In this document: one piece after another, positions 7,364-14,567 of the stretch
Position numbering within the stretch: position 1 is the first letter of the stretch
How the letters are laid out: every line of letters begins with the position of its first letter
Assembly: GCA_030834365.1 (NCBI GenBank)
Contig: JAURFJ010000022.1
Span: 1 to 16,122, forward strand
Reading direction: 5' to 3'
Source of the DNA: Flavobacteriaceae bacterium
GTDB lineage: Bacteria > Bacteroidota > Bacteroidia > Flavobacteriales > Flavobacteriaceae
DNA length: 16,122 nt
The notes under the pieces: generated by a model
The model's input: only the letters and a program-made list of their open reading frames with translations
Told to the model about the DNA's origin: nothing
The model's database searches: none
Program-made: the position numbers and the translations under genes

Positions 7364-9552
7364 TGGCGCTTACCCGGGCGATAGGTTTCAATGGCCCGCT
7401 TAAGCACATCTTCGCGGTAAAATGGTACCTCCTTAAATAGGCCCGCGGCATACATCTCAACTTGATCGTCGAAGTGTCTAGAGTTCATATCTGAACTCTG
7501 CCCCCCTGCTAGTAGGCTTTTAGCGCGTAGCTTTTCTCCAAATTCTACCACCGCCACAAAGCTATTGCCCCTTGTACCATAGATCTTTTTAGTATTATTG
7601 GTGTAACGCGCGCCATAGGCGGCCAATGCTCCCCATCGACCGCTGGCATGGCCAATGCCGACACTTGGAAGGCTATCGTTAAAGGCCTGAAAAATAGAGG
7701 CATCTAAACGCTGATAGCGATTCACCTCGGCCCATTCGATAAGCGACGAACCAAAATCACGCCTCAAACCGCCTACTGCCTCGGCAAACACCTCGCGCCT
7801 CAATGCATTAAGGTCGGCCGACTGCCCCCAATACTGCATGAGCTCCATGGGGCTATAGCCTTTAAGACTCGGAGCTTTTTGATAGAGTGCTGTACCGTAA
7901 AAGTGAGCGAGTGTCATGGCCTTACTCTCTGCTGAGGTGCGAAAATCCCAGTTGCGAAGCAGTTCAATTTCTTCGGTAAGATCAGGGTTTGGGGTTTCAT
8001 CAAACGATCTTACGAGCCCAGGAATCAAGGCCTCAAAGGCCGGCAAATAGCTGTCGTAGGCTAAGTCTATGAGCGACTCTAGGGTGTGCTTTTGGGTTTG
8101 CTCTAAGAGTGAGATAGCGTGTACCCCTCGAAAATTCTCTGGGGCCGTACTCATGTAATACGGAAAGTCTTCGGGGCGCGGGCTGTCGGGCCCGGCAGCC
8201 GTAAACGGGGTCGAATTGCAGTTCTGTAACCATTGAGTTGATGGGTTCAGAAGGGTAATATGCTCTTCGAGTTCGTGAAGCCCTTTCCAATCGGTGTCTG
8301 GGTCAGACCCGTCTACCGGCTTAGCAAAATCAAAGCGCGTGTCGCGAACGGGAATGAAGTTTCCGTGCCAATAGGCAATGTTTTTATCGGCATCGGCGTA
8401 TACCGTGTTGTTCGACGAGTTCGTTTTTAGCTGCATCATTTGGTTAAAGCCTTCGTAATTCAACTGCTTGGTTCGAATAAACGATTGCTCTAGGGCTTTA
8501 GCAGGACTCCACATAAGAGCGGTGGCCGTTAACTGATCGTCAATCTTGTGTGTTATGGGGCCGTGATGGGTCCGATAGAGCGTCAGTGAATTTTGCTGTA
8601 GACCCGCATCGGTCTTCACACTAAAGACCTCTTGAATCGAGTCGATGGCTAGCCACTTTTCACCGTACTTGTATTCTTTTCCTGTTTGGGTATGGCGAAC
8701 GGTTTCAACGTATTCATCAATCACATCGGTGTAGGTAGAGGTGTGCATCCATCCGGTTTTTTCATTAAAGCCCTGATAGATGAAAAACTGACCCCAAGTG
8801 ACCGCTCCGTAGGCATTTAAGCCTTCTTCGCTCACCACGTGCATTTCACCTCTGAAGAAAAAAGAGGTATGCGGATTGATCAAGAGCATCGCATTTCCAG
8901 ACTCGGTCATGTCGCCGTTTAAGGCGATACCGTTAGACCCGGCAGGCTCTTCGTATAAAGAGAAGGGTGAGTAAGGCTGCTCGGCCAGCTGATCTTCGGC
9001 TAAAGCTATTTGTGTCTCGCCTTCATATAGGGCCTTGATCTTTGTGGTAGACACCCGCTCGATATCTCCTCCTATACTGCCCTCGCTGAAGTAGAAGGGC
9101 ATCCACGGCTCAAAGAGAGTCAACAGACGGGGCTTGACCTCGGGATGTGTGTGTAAATAATAATTCACCCCGTCGGCAAAGGAATTACAGAGTTTCTGAA
9201 GCCACTCGGGGGCCTGTTCATAGGCCTTAACCGCCTCTTCTTGGGTCATAAACATGCGCGCGCGCACATCACTGTAGAGCGATGAGGGGCCCTCTACCTC
9301 AGCTAGTCGGCCAATGGCCCATATATAGTTTTGCTCTACCCGATTAAAATCGTCTTCACACTGCGCATAGAGCATTCCAAAGACCGCATCGGCGTCTGTT
9401 TTTGCGTAGACATGAGGCACTCCAAAATCGTCTCGAATAATTTCAACGCGCTCTGAGATAGCCTCTAAGCGACTAATCTCAGCATCAGCGGTGCAGCCAA
9501 GGCTTACAAGCAAAACAGAAAATGCAGCGTAAAAAAGAAAACGTTTTAACAT
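7360..9552 (-). CDS. Penicillin amidase-family acylase (Ntn hydrolase), probable lipoprotein
   Basis: N-terminal-nucleophile amidohydrolase, 730 residues from the ATG at 9552. Residues 1-19 are a signal peptide ending LVSLG-C, with C20 as lipidation site. The precursor would cut itself into alpha and beta subunits: the expected nucleophile Ser is S206 in AGSNGIALNG, after a linker of about 20 residues (LAEDQLAEQPYSPFSLYEEP). The N-terminal RDDFGVPHVYA segment and the later WHGNF and NSSNN segments also fit the family. Substrates of such enzymes include beta-lactams, N-acyl homoserine lactones and other acyl amides; this one cannot be assigned from sequence. The open frame runs back to 9663, but that extra part overlaps the divergent ABC gene and would bury the signal peptide, so it is rejected. 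It is a single gene, divergent from the ABC exporter and convergent with the secreted protein. Confidence 0.9.
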   Translation of the reverse strand: MLKRFLFYAAFSVLLVSLGCTADAEISRLEAISERVEIIRDDFGVPHVYAKTDADAVFGMLYAQCEDDFNRVEQNYIWAIGRLAEVEGPSSLYSDVRARMFMTQEEAVKAYEQAPEWLQKLCNSFADGVNYYLHTHPEVKPRLLTLFEPWMPFYFSEGSIGGDIERVSTTKIKALYEGETQIALAEDQLAEQPYSPFSLYEEPAGSNGIALNGDMTESGNAMLLINPHTSFFFRGEMHVVSEEGLNAYGAVTWGQFFIYQGFNEKTGWMHTSTYTDVIDEYVETVRHTQTGKEYKYGEKWLAIDSIQEVFSVKTDAGLQQNSLTLYRTHHGPITHKIDDQLTATALMWSPAKALEQSFIRTKQLNYEGFNQMMQLKTNSSNNTVYADADKNIAYWHGNFIPVRDTRFDFAKPVDGSDPDTDWKGLHELEEHITLLNPSTQWLQNCNSTPFTAAGPDSPRPEDFPYYMSTAPENFRGVHAISLLEQTQKHTLESLIDLAYDSYLPAFEALIPGLVRSFDETPNPDLTEEIELLRNWDFRTSAESKAMTLAHFYGTALYQKAPSLKGYSPMELMQYWGQSADLNALRREVFAEAVGGLRRDFGSSLIEWAEVNRYQRLDASIFQAFNDSLPSVGIGHASGRWGALAAYGARYTNNTKKIYGTRGNSFVAVVEFGEKLRAKSLLAGGQSSDMNSRHFDDQVEMYAAGLFKEVPFYREDVLKRAIETYRPGKRH

Positions 9553-9568
9553 AAAGGGAGAATTTGAG

Positions 9569-9576
9569 AAAAGGTA
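9569..9576 (-). promoter_or_regulatory. Weak candidate -7 box (TACCTTTT) for the acylase gene
   Basis: The minus strand reads TACCTTTT, one mismatch from TAnnTTTG, 16 bases before the ATG at 9552. No -33 TTG lies at the expected distance, so this is only a candidate. Confidence 0.2.
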
Positions 9577-9632
9577 GCAAAAATCGGTAGAAGATACTTG
9601 GGCCAGCTGCAACGAAAAGGCAGTGACTGAGG

Positions 9633-9640
9633 TATCTTTG
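9633..9640 (+). promoter_or_regulatory. -7 promoter box (TATCTTTG) for the ABC exporter gene
   Basis: Exact Bacteroidetes -7 box ending only 4 bases before the ATG at 9645. If it is used, the transcript starts at or very near the start codon, so the mRNA would be leaderless or nearly so. The same TATCTTTGCAG string precedes mrp. Confidence 0.45.
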
Positions 9641-9644
9641 CAGA

Positions 9645-11378
9645 ATGTCAAGCCCACAATCAAGCCTTAAAAAGGCATTCAAAACGATCATTCTTCCGCG
9701 CATTCGAATAGTAATCACCGGATTACTGCTCATCATAGTCAGCAAAAGTGCTTCATTCGTTGCCCCCATGGCCATGCGCACCTTCATTGACGATCTCATT
9801 CCGAACGAAGACCTTCAGGGAATAAAAAATCTGGTGGTGCTGGTGCTCATCGCCCTTGTGATTCAGGCGGTTACCAGTTTTATGCTGACCAAACTCGTAA
9901 GCGTTCAGGCCCAGTACCTCATCACCGAACTTAGGGCAGAGGTGCAACGCAAGGTGCTCTCTTTACCCGTTCGCTTCTTCGACAACACTCAAAGCGGGGC
10001 ACTCGTCTCGCGGGTGATGAAAGACGTCGAGGGCGTTAAGAGTTTAGTGGGAACCGGATTGGTTCAATTGATAGGCGGGTTATTCACCGCGGTGGTGGCC
10101 TTTGTGCTGCTCATTCGCATAAGCCCAACCCTCACCCTGTTTAGTCTGGCCCCTCTAGCACTGTTCGCCTTGGTGGCTATTAAAGCCTTTTCGGTGGTTC
10201 GACCCGTCTTTAGGGAGCGCGGAAAAATAGAGGCCGAGGTTAAAGGTAGGCTGACCGAGACCCTTTCTGGTATTCGCATAGTGAAGGGTTTTCACGCCGA
10301 AAAAAGCGAAGAGGCCAGTTTCAGCAAAGGCATTCACCGGCTGTTTGACAACGTCAAAAAATCAATGATTTATATGGCGTTGGTGAGCTCCAGTTCGATT
10401 TTATTAGCCGGTATTGCCACTACCGTAATTACAGGTATAGGCGGATACTACATCATCAACGATCAACTAACCCTAGGGGCCTTTTTACAATTCACCTTTC
10501 TTCTCGGGCTACTGATCAGCCCCATCTTTCAACTCACTAGCGTAGGAACCGAGATTACCGACGCATTAGCCGGCCTAGATCGCACTGAAGAGCTCTTGTC
10601 TGAGGTGTCTGAATACGATGATAGTGGTAAAATGACCTTCACAGAACCTCTTAAAAGTTTGCGATTTGACCAGGTGAGTTACGCCTACGAAAAGGAAACC
10701 CTGGTACTTAAAGACATTGACCTAGAGGTTAAGAGTGGAGAAGTGGTTGCCCTTGTAGGCAGCTCAGGTGCCGGAAAATCAACCCTAGCCAGTCTAGCGG
10801 CAAGCTACCTAACCCCAACAAAAGGAACCATCTGGGTAAACGATCAACCCCTAAGCGAGCTCTCGCTCTCAGATTACCGCTCTAAATTGGGAGTGGTGCT
10901 GCAAGATGACTTTTTGTTTGATGGCTCCTTAAGAGAGAACTTGCTATTTGTAAAACCCGAAGCCAGCGAGCAAGAGCTTGAGCAAGCCCTGACCGCAGCG
11001 CATGTTAAGGAATTCACTGATCAATTCGAGAAGGGCATCGATACCATCATAGGAGAGCGCGGCGTAAAACTATCGGGTGGTCAGCGGCAGCGTTTGGCCA
11101 TTGCTCGTGCGCTATTGGCCGACCCTGAGCTGTTAATTTTAGATGAGGCCACTTCTAGTCTCGACACCGAGAGCGAATCACTGATTCAGCAGAGTCTAGC
11201 TGAGCTCACTCGCGGAAGAGCTACACTGGTCATTGCCCACCGATTGAGCACCATTCGCAACGCCAACGTTATCGTAGTGCTAGAAAAAGGTCAAATTGTA
11301 GAGCGCGGATCTCACGAAGAGTTGTTTGAAAAACAAGGCAGGTATCACGATCTATACACCCGTCAGGCAAAAATCTAG
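9645..11378 (+). CDS. ABC exporter, fused membrane and ATPase domains (MsbA-like)
   Basis: Half-transporter of 577 residues that would work as a dimer in the inner membrane. Residues 1-310 form the type IV exporter membrane domain with about six helices. The ATPase domain has Walker A GSSGAGKST at 372-380, Q-loop Gln at 420, signature LSGGQ at 476-480, Walker B LLILDE at 496-501 and the switch His at 532. No N-terminal peptidase or other cargo domain is fused to it, and no partner gene is adjacent, so it is most like lipid or multidrug exporters of the MsbA/BmrA group. The substrate cannot be told from sequence. It is a one-gene unit: divergent from the acylase and ending 3 bases from the convergent ferredoxin gene. 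I see no reason to link it functionally to either. Confidence 0.93.
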   Translation: MSSPQSSLKKAFKTIILPRIRIVITGLLLIIVSKSASFVAPMAMRTFIDDLIPNEDLQGIKNLVVLVLIALVIQAVTSFMLTKLVSVQAQYLITELRAEVQRKVLSLPVRFFDNTQSGALVSRVMKDVEGVKSLVGTGLVQLIGGLFTAVVAFVLLIRISPTLTLFSLAPLALFALVAIKAFSVVRPVFRERGKIEAEVKGRLTETLSGIRIVKGFHAEKSEEASFSKGIHRLFDNVKKSMIYMALVSSSSILLAGIATTVITGIGGYYIINDQLTLGAFLQFTFLLGLLISPIFQLTSVGTEITDALAGLDRTEELLSEVSEYDDSGKMTFTEPLKSLRFDQVSYAYEKETLVLKDIDLEVKSGEVVALVGSSGAGKSTLASLAASYLTPTKGTIWVNDQPLSELSLSDYRSKLGVVLQDDFLFDGSLRENLLFVKPEASEQELEQALTAAHVKEFTDQFEKGIDTIIGERGVKLSGGQRQRLAIARALLADPELLILDEATSSLDTESESLIQQSLAELTRGRATLVIAHRLSTIRNANVIVVLEKGQIVERGSHEELFEKQGRYHDLYTRQAKI

Positions 11379-11381
11379 GAC

Positions 11382-11711
11382 TTAACTCTCTGGGGCTATA
11401 GTCACCCTCAAGCCGTCAAGGGCTTCAGTGATGTGTAGCTGACAGCCTAAACGACTGTTTTCTTTCAAATGAAAGGCCTCAGAAAGCATGGCTTCTTCTT
11501 CGTCAGAAGGAGCGCTCAGCTCATGATCCGATTCGATATAACACTGACAAGAGGCGCACATGGCCATGCCTCCGCAAATGCCTACGGTACCCTCAGGTTC
11601 AATTTCGTACGATCGGATGATTTCCATGAGATTAATATTCATATCGGTTGGGGCCTCAACCGTATGCAGTTGGCCTTGTCGATCTGTAATGTGCAGTGTG
11701 ACGTCGCTCAT
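11382..11711 (-). CDS. 2Fe-2S ferredoxin, adrenodoxin/ISC type
   Basis: Small cytoplasmic electron carrier of 109 residues. The cluster ligands are C46, C52, C55 and C90, a C-x5-C-x2-C...C pattern with GICGGMAMCASC, as in adrenodoxin and bacterial Isc ferredoxins rather than plant-type photosynthetic ferredoxins. An extra Cys sits at 57. The acidic stretch SDEEEA (70-75) is the usual partner-binding surface. It begins 2 bases after the stop of the ferredoxin-NADP reductase gene, so the two are co-translated and the reductase is the likely electron donor. The upstream mrp and NifU-like genes suggest electrons go to Fe-S cluster assembly, though a role for other oxidoreductases is equally possible. 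Confidence 0.92.
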   Translation of the reverse strand: MSDVTLHITDRQGQLHTVEAPTDMNINLMEIIRSYEIEPEGTVGICGGMAMCASCQCYIESDHELSAPSDEEEAMLSEAFHLKENSRLGCQLHITEALDGLRVTIAPES

Positions 11712-11713
11712 GC

Positions 11714-12772
11714 TTAATCGAGGGTCTTCACCACGGCTTTAGGAGCCTCTTTCTTTGATCCGTCAAATCCGGTAACCCCCCCAACGGTGGTGTACTTCAT
11801 CACGTATTTCTTATCGGGGTGAATGCGCTGGTAGGCGCTCTGACACATAAGGGTGGCCTCGTGGAATCCACACAAGATGAGCTTGAGTTTTCCAGGATAG
11901 GTGTTTACATCGCCTATAGCGTAAACACCCTCAATGTTGGTTTGGTAATCGTAGGTATTGTCTACTTTGATGGCGTTTTTTTCTATTTCTAATCCCCAGT
12001 CGGAAAGTGGTCCTAGTTTTGGGGAGAGGCCAAAAAGCGGAATAAAGGCATCGCACCCAATCTCTGTGCTGAGGCCAGTCTGTACGTTATCGAGCATGAT
12101 GGCCTCAAGAGCGTCTTTACCCTTAATTTCAGTCACTTCAGAAGGGGTGTAGACCTTAATTTTGCCTGCCTTTTTTAATTCGATCACCTTTTCTACCGAA
12201 TCAAGGGCACCCCTAAATTCGTTGCGACGGTGAATGAGATGAACCTCGCTTGCAATGTTGGCCAAGAAGATTGACCAATCGAGGGCCGAGTCGCCTCCTC
12301 CGGCAATCACAACGCGTTTGCCTCGGTATTGCTCGGGTTCTTTTATGAGGTAAGCGACACCTTTGTCTTCGTAGTGTTCAATACCTTCGATCTCAGGCTT
12401 TTTAGGCTCAAAACTACCTAGTCCGCCGGCGATGGCTACGACCTTTGCTTTGTGTTTGGTGCCCTTATTGGTGGTGACGATAAAGAAATCGTCTTCGGTG
12501 CGTTCAAGGGTTTCTGCGCGTTCTCCGAGGGTGAATCCCGGCTGAAAGGGGGCGATCTGCTGCATGAGGTTGTCAACCAAATCTCCAGCTAGCACCTCAG
12601 GGAAACCTGGGATATCGTAAATAGGCTTTTTGGGGTAGAGCTCGCTGCACTGCCCGCCGGCTTGCCCAAGTGCATCAATCAAATGACACTTAAGCTGCAA
12701 TAGGCCGGCCTCGAAGACCGCAAACAATCCGGTTGGGCCAGCTCCAATGATGAGAATATCTGTGGTAATCAT
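11714..12772 (-). CDS. Ferredoxin-NADP(+) reductase, thioredoxin-reductase-like type
   Basis: FAD enzyme of 352 residues that passes electrons between NADPH and ferredoxin. FAD-binding GAGPTG is at 10-15, the NADPH-binding GGGDSALDW at 158-166 and the 2'-phosphate-binding HRRNEFRG at 181-188. A second FAD motif (YAIGDVNTYPG) is near the C-terminus. The CxxC redox pair of true thioredoxin reductases is missing, and a C-terminal extension with TVGGVTGFDGS is present. Both are marks of the Bacillus YumC / Chlorobaculum FNR group. It follows the NifU-like gene by 38 bases with no clear promoter between, and precedes the ferredoxin by 2 bases. Its physiological partner is therefore very likely that ferredoxin. 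Confidence 0.93.
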   Translation of the reverse strand: MITTDILIIGAGPTGLFAVFEAGLLQLKCHLIDALGQAGGQCSELYPKKPIYDIPGFPEVLAGDLVDNLMQQIAPFQPGFTLGERAETLERTEDDFFIVTTNKGTKHKAKVVAIAGGLGSFEPKKPEIEGIEHYEDKGVAYLIKEPEQYRGKRVVIAGGGDSALDWSIFLANIASEVHLIHRRNEFRGALDSVEKVIELKKAGKIKVYTPSEVTEIKGKDALEAIMLDNVQTGLSTEIGCDAFIPLFGLSPKLGPLSDWGLEIEKNAIKVDNTYDYQTNIEGVYAIGDVNTYPGKLKLILCGFHEATLMCQSAYQRIHPDKKYVMKYTTVGGVTGFDGSKKEAPKAVVKTLD

Positions 12773-12810
12773 TCGTCTTTACTAGGTTGGAAAATGGCTG
12801 TAATCACTTT

Positions 12811-13050
12811 TTAAGCGACATTCACCACTTCTTCTATTTGAGGCGCATGTTTTTTAATGGTCAGCTCTACTCCACTTTTCAGGGTCATCTGATTCACGCT
12901 GCACCCCATGCAGTTTCCTTCAAGTCGAACCTTAACCGAGTTGCCATTGTCTATTGAAATCAGAGAGATATCTCCCCCGTCGTTCTGCAAAAACGGACGT
13001 ATCTCGTCAAGCGCCGCCTCTACCTTTGATTTTAACTCTTCTGCTGTCAT
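12811..13050 (-). CDS. NifU C-terminal domain protein (Fe-S scaffold/carrier)
   Basis: Single-domain protein of 79 residues matching the C-terminal domain of NifU (Nfu). The cluster-binding CMGC lies at C47-C50, following the LQNDGGDISL segment. Such proteins bind a 4Fe-4S or 2Fe-2S cluster between two monomers and hand it to target enzymes. The gene start directly abuts the mrp stop (TAAATG), a strong sign of coupled translation. Stand-alone Nfu proteins of this size are normal, so it is not a truncated NifU. Confidence 0.94.
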   Translation of the reverse strand: MTAEELKSKVEAALDEIRPFLQNDGGDISLISIDNGNSVKVRLEGNCMGCSVNQMTLKSGVELTIKKHAPQIEEVVNVA

Positions 13051-14211
13051 TTATTTGGGTCTAACGGCAGAACATCCTGCCATAGTCGTTATTCGTATAG
13101 CCTCTGTAGGCAGAAGGGTCTCGTTTCGCTTAACCAGCTCAGAAACCATCGCTCGAGTCACCTCGGTAAATGCCTGGGCTACCAAAGAGTTTTCTTGCAG
13201 TGCCGCTGGTCTACCCACGTCTCCGGCCTCACGCACACTTTGAACTAGAGGTAGCTCTCCCAAAAGTGGGATTCCGCTATCTTCAGCTAAAAAGCGCGCA
13301 CCCTTCTCCCCAAAAATATAGTATTTATTTTCAGGTAGCTCTGCCGGAGTGAAATATGACATGTTCTCTATGATTCCCAATACCGGCACTTGAATAGCCT
13401 CTTGCTTAAACATGGCCACCCCTTTGCGGGCATCGGCAAGCGCCACCTCTTGAGGAGTACTCACCACGACAGCCCCTGTGATCGGAAGCGACTGCATAAT
13501 ACTCAGGTGAATGTCTCCTGTACCTGGAGGAAGGTCGATCAACAAAAAATCTAGTGTGCCCCAGTGGGCATCGAATATCATTTGATTAAGTGCCTTGGCC
13601 GCCATTGGGCCTCTCCAAATCACCGCCTGGTCTTTCTCGGTAAAAAATCCGATTGAAAGTAGCTTAACCCCGTAGTTCGAGATCGGCTTCATCTTAGACT
13701 TGCCTTCAACATCTATAGCTAGGGGTTTCTCATTCTCTACATCGAACATGAGTGGCTGGGATGGTCCGTATATATCAGCGTCTAGCACGCCGACTTCAAA
13801 GCCCATTTTTGCCAAAGACACGGCTAAATTTGCCGTAACGGTAGACTTACCGACTCCTCCTTTTCCAGAGGCAACGGCTATGATGTTTTGAATGCCTTCA
13901 ATGGGTTTTCCTTTGATCAGGTTTGCCGTCTTTGCGTCGGCAGAAGCAGCCGCTTGCGGAGCCTCAACCTTAAGATTGACCTTGATCTTGGCCTTTTCGT
14001 AGACCTCTTTGTGAATGGCCTGAAGAATAGCCACTTCAGTCTTTTTCTTAGCCTGTAGACTCGGATTACTGATGGTCACATCAACCTCAACCTCGTCACC
14101 AAATATCTGTATGTTGGTAACGGCCTTACTCTCTACCAGATTTTGCCCTTCTCCGGGGGCACTTATGGTTTCTAGGGCCTTTAGAATATCGTTCTTTGTG
14201 ATGGTCTTCAT
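13051..14211 (-). CDS. Mrp/NBP35-family Fe-S carrier ATPase
   Basis: Cytoplasmic P-loop ATPase of 386 residues that carries and transfers Fe-S clusters. An N-terminal MIP18/DUF59-type domain covers about residues 5-85. An Ala/Lys-rich linker leads to the ATPase domain, with deviant Walker A GKGGVGKST at 116-124, DADIYGPS at about 144-151 and DLPPGTGD later. The CxxC that binds the shared cluster in ApbC-type proteins is missing: its place reads ENMSYFTPAELPENK, and the only Cys is near the C-terminus in AGCSAV. I recall this arrangement as usual in Bacteroidetes. The start is set at the ATG at 14211. The frame also opens at a TTG at 14220, but those bases are the end of the -7 promoter box. 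It leads an operon with the NifU-like, reductase and ferredoxin genes. Confidence 0.94.
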   Translation of the reverse strand: MKTITKNDILKALETISAPGEGQNLVESKAVTNIQIFGDEVEVDVTISNPSLQAKKKTEVAILQAIHKEVYEKAKIKVNLKVEAPQAAASADAKTANLIKGKPIEGIQNIIAVASGKGGVGKSTVTANLAVSLAKMGFEVGVLDADIYGPSQPLMFDVENEKPLAIDVEGKSKMKPISNYGVKLLSIGFFTEKDQAVIWRGPMAAKALNQMIFDAHWGTLDFLLIDLPPGTGDIHLSIMQSLPITGAVVVSTPQEVALADARKGVAMFKQEAIQVPVLGIIENMSYFTPAELPENKYYIFGEKGARFLAEDSGIPLLGELPLVQSVREAGDVGRPAALQENSLVAQAFTEVTRAMVSELVKRNETLLPTEAIRITTMAGCSAVRPK

Positions 14212-14217
14212 AGACTG

Positions 14218-14225
14218 CAAAGATA
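14218..14225 (-). promoter_or_regulatory. -7 promoter box (TATCTTTG) for the mrp operon
   Basis: Exact TAnnTTTG match on the minus strand, ending 6 bases before the mrp ATG at 14211, in the 29-base gap after the alkyltransferase-like gene. It suggests mrp-nifU-fnr-fdx can be transcribed on its own, apart from trmB-lysE-atl. No -33 TTG is visible. Confidence 0.45.
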
Positions 14226-14240
14226 CGCACGAAATAGCGC

Positions 14241-14567
14241 CTATAAAAGTGCCTGAGCGGGGTCCCAGAAGAGGCGATCGAAGTTGTGTACGGCGTCGTC
14301 AACAACCTTTATCCCTTCACTCTCAAGTAACTGTTGCATCAGATTTATACCCGCGAAATGAAACTTTCCGGTAAGCAGGCCATTGCGGTTTACCACCCGG
14401 TGAGCCGGAACGTCTTTGTTGTGAGATAGATTCATGGCATACCCGACCATGCGTGCGCTGCGCGGCGCGCCCAAATAGTTGGCAATAGCCCCGTAACTGG
14501 TCACCCTTCCATATGGAACCTGGCGAACAACCTCATATACCCTCTCGTAGAAGTCTGTATTAGTCAT
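14241..14567 (-). CDS. Alkyltransferase-like DNA lesion-binding protein (ATL, MGMT family)
   Basis: DNA-binding protein of 108 residues matching the C-terminal domain of O6-alkylguanine transferases. The winged-helix part GRVTSYGAIANYLGAPRSARMVG (20-42) contains the base-flipping Tyr25 and Arg39. The active-site motif reads PAHRV at 54-58: Ala55 replaces the reactive Cys of PCHRV, so the protein cannot accept an alkyl group. Such ATLs bind O6-alkylguanine and flag it for nucleotide excision repair. Most known ATLs have Trp at this position, so Ala is a less usual form. Its start overlaps the end of the LysE-like gene by 8 bases, so it is likely translated from the same mRNA as trmB and lysE. 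Confidence 0.9.
   Translation of the reverse strand: MTNTDFYERVYEVVRQVPYGRVTSYGAIANYLGAPRSARMVGYAMNLSHNKDVPAHRVVNRNGLLTGKFHFAGINLMQQLLESEGIKVVDDAVHNFDRLFWDPAQALL

Noticed and set aside
9553..9663. Longer N-terminus for the acylase from 9663
   Set aside because: It would overlap the divergent ABC gene and its promoter box, and would bury the lipoprotein signal peptide that starts at 9552.
9645..11378. ABC protein as a bacteriocin or toxin exporter
   Set aside because: It has no N-terminal peptidase domain, no nearby small precursor peptide and no membrane-fusion partner gene.
11714..12772. Thioredoxin reductase
   Set aside because: The CxxC active-site pair is missing between the NADPH motif and the second FAD motif; adjacency to a ferredoxin gene favours ferredoxin-NADP reductase.
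12908..13243. 111-codon open frame on the plus strand across the mrp/nifU junction
   Set aside because: It lies antisense to two well-recognised genes, and its composition (runs of Ser, Arg, Thr) is that of a shadow frame; the same applies to the other short antisense frames in the window.
14212..14220. TTG start for Mrp at 14220
   Set aside because: The TTG is the end of the TATCTTTG promoter box; the ATG at 14211 gives the usual MKTITKNDI-type start.
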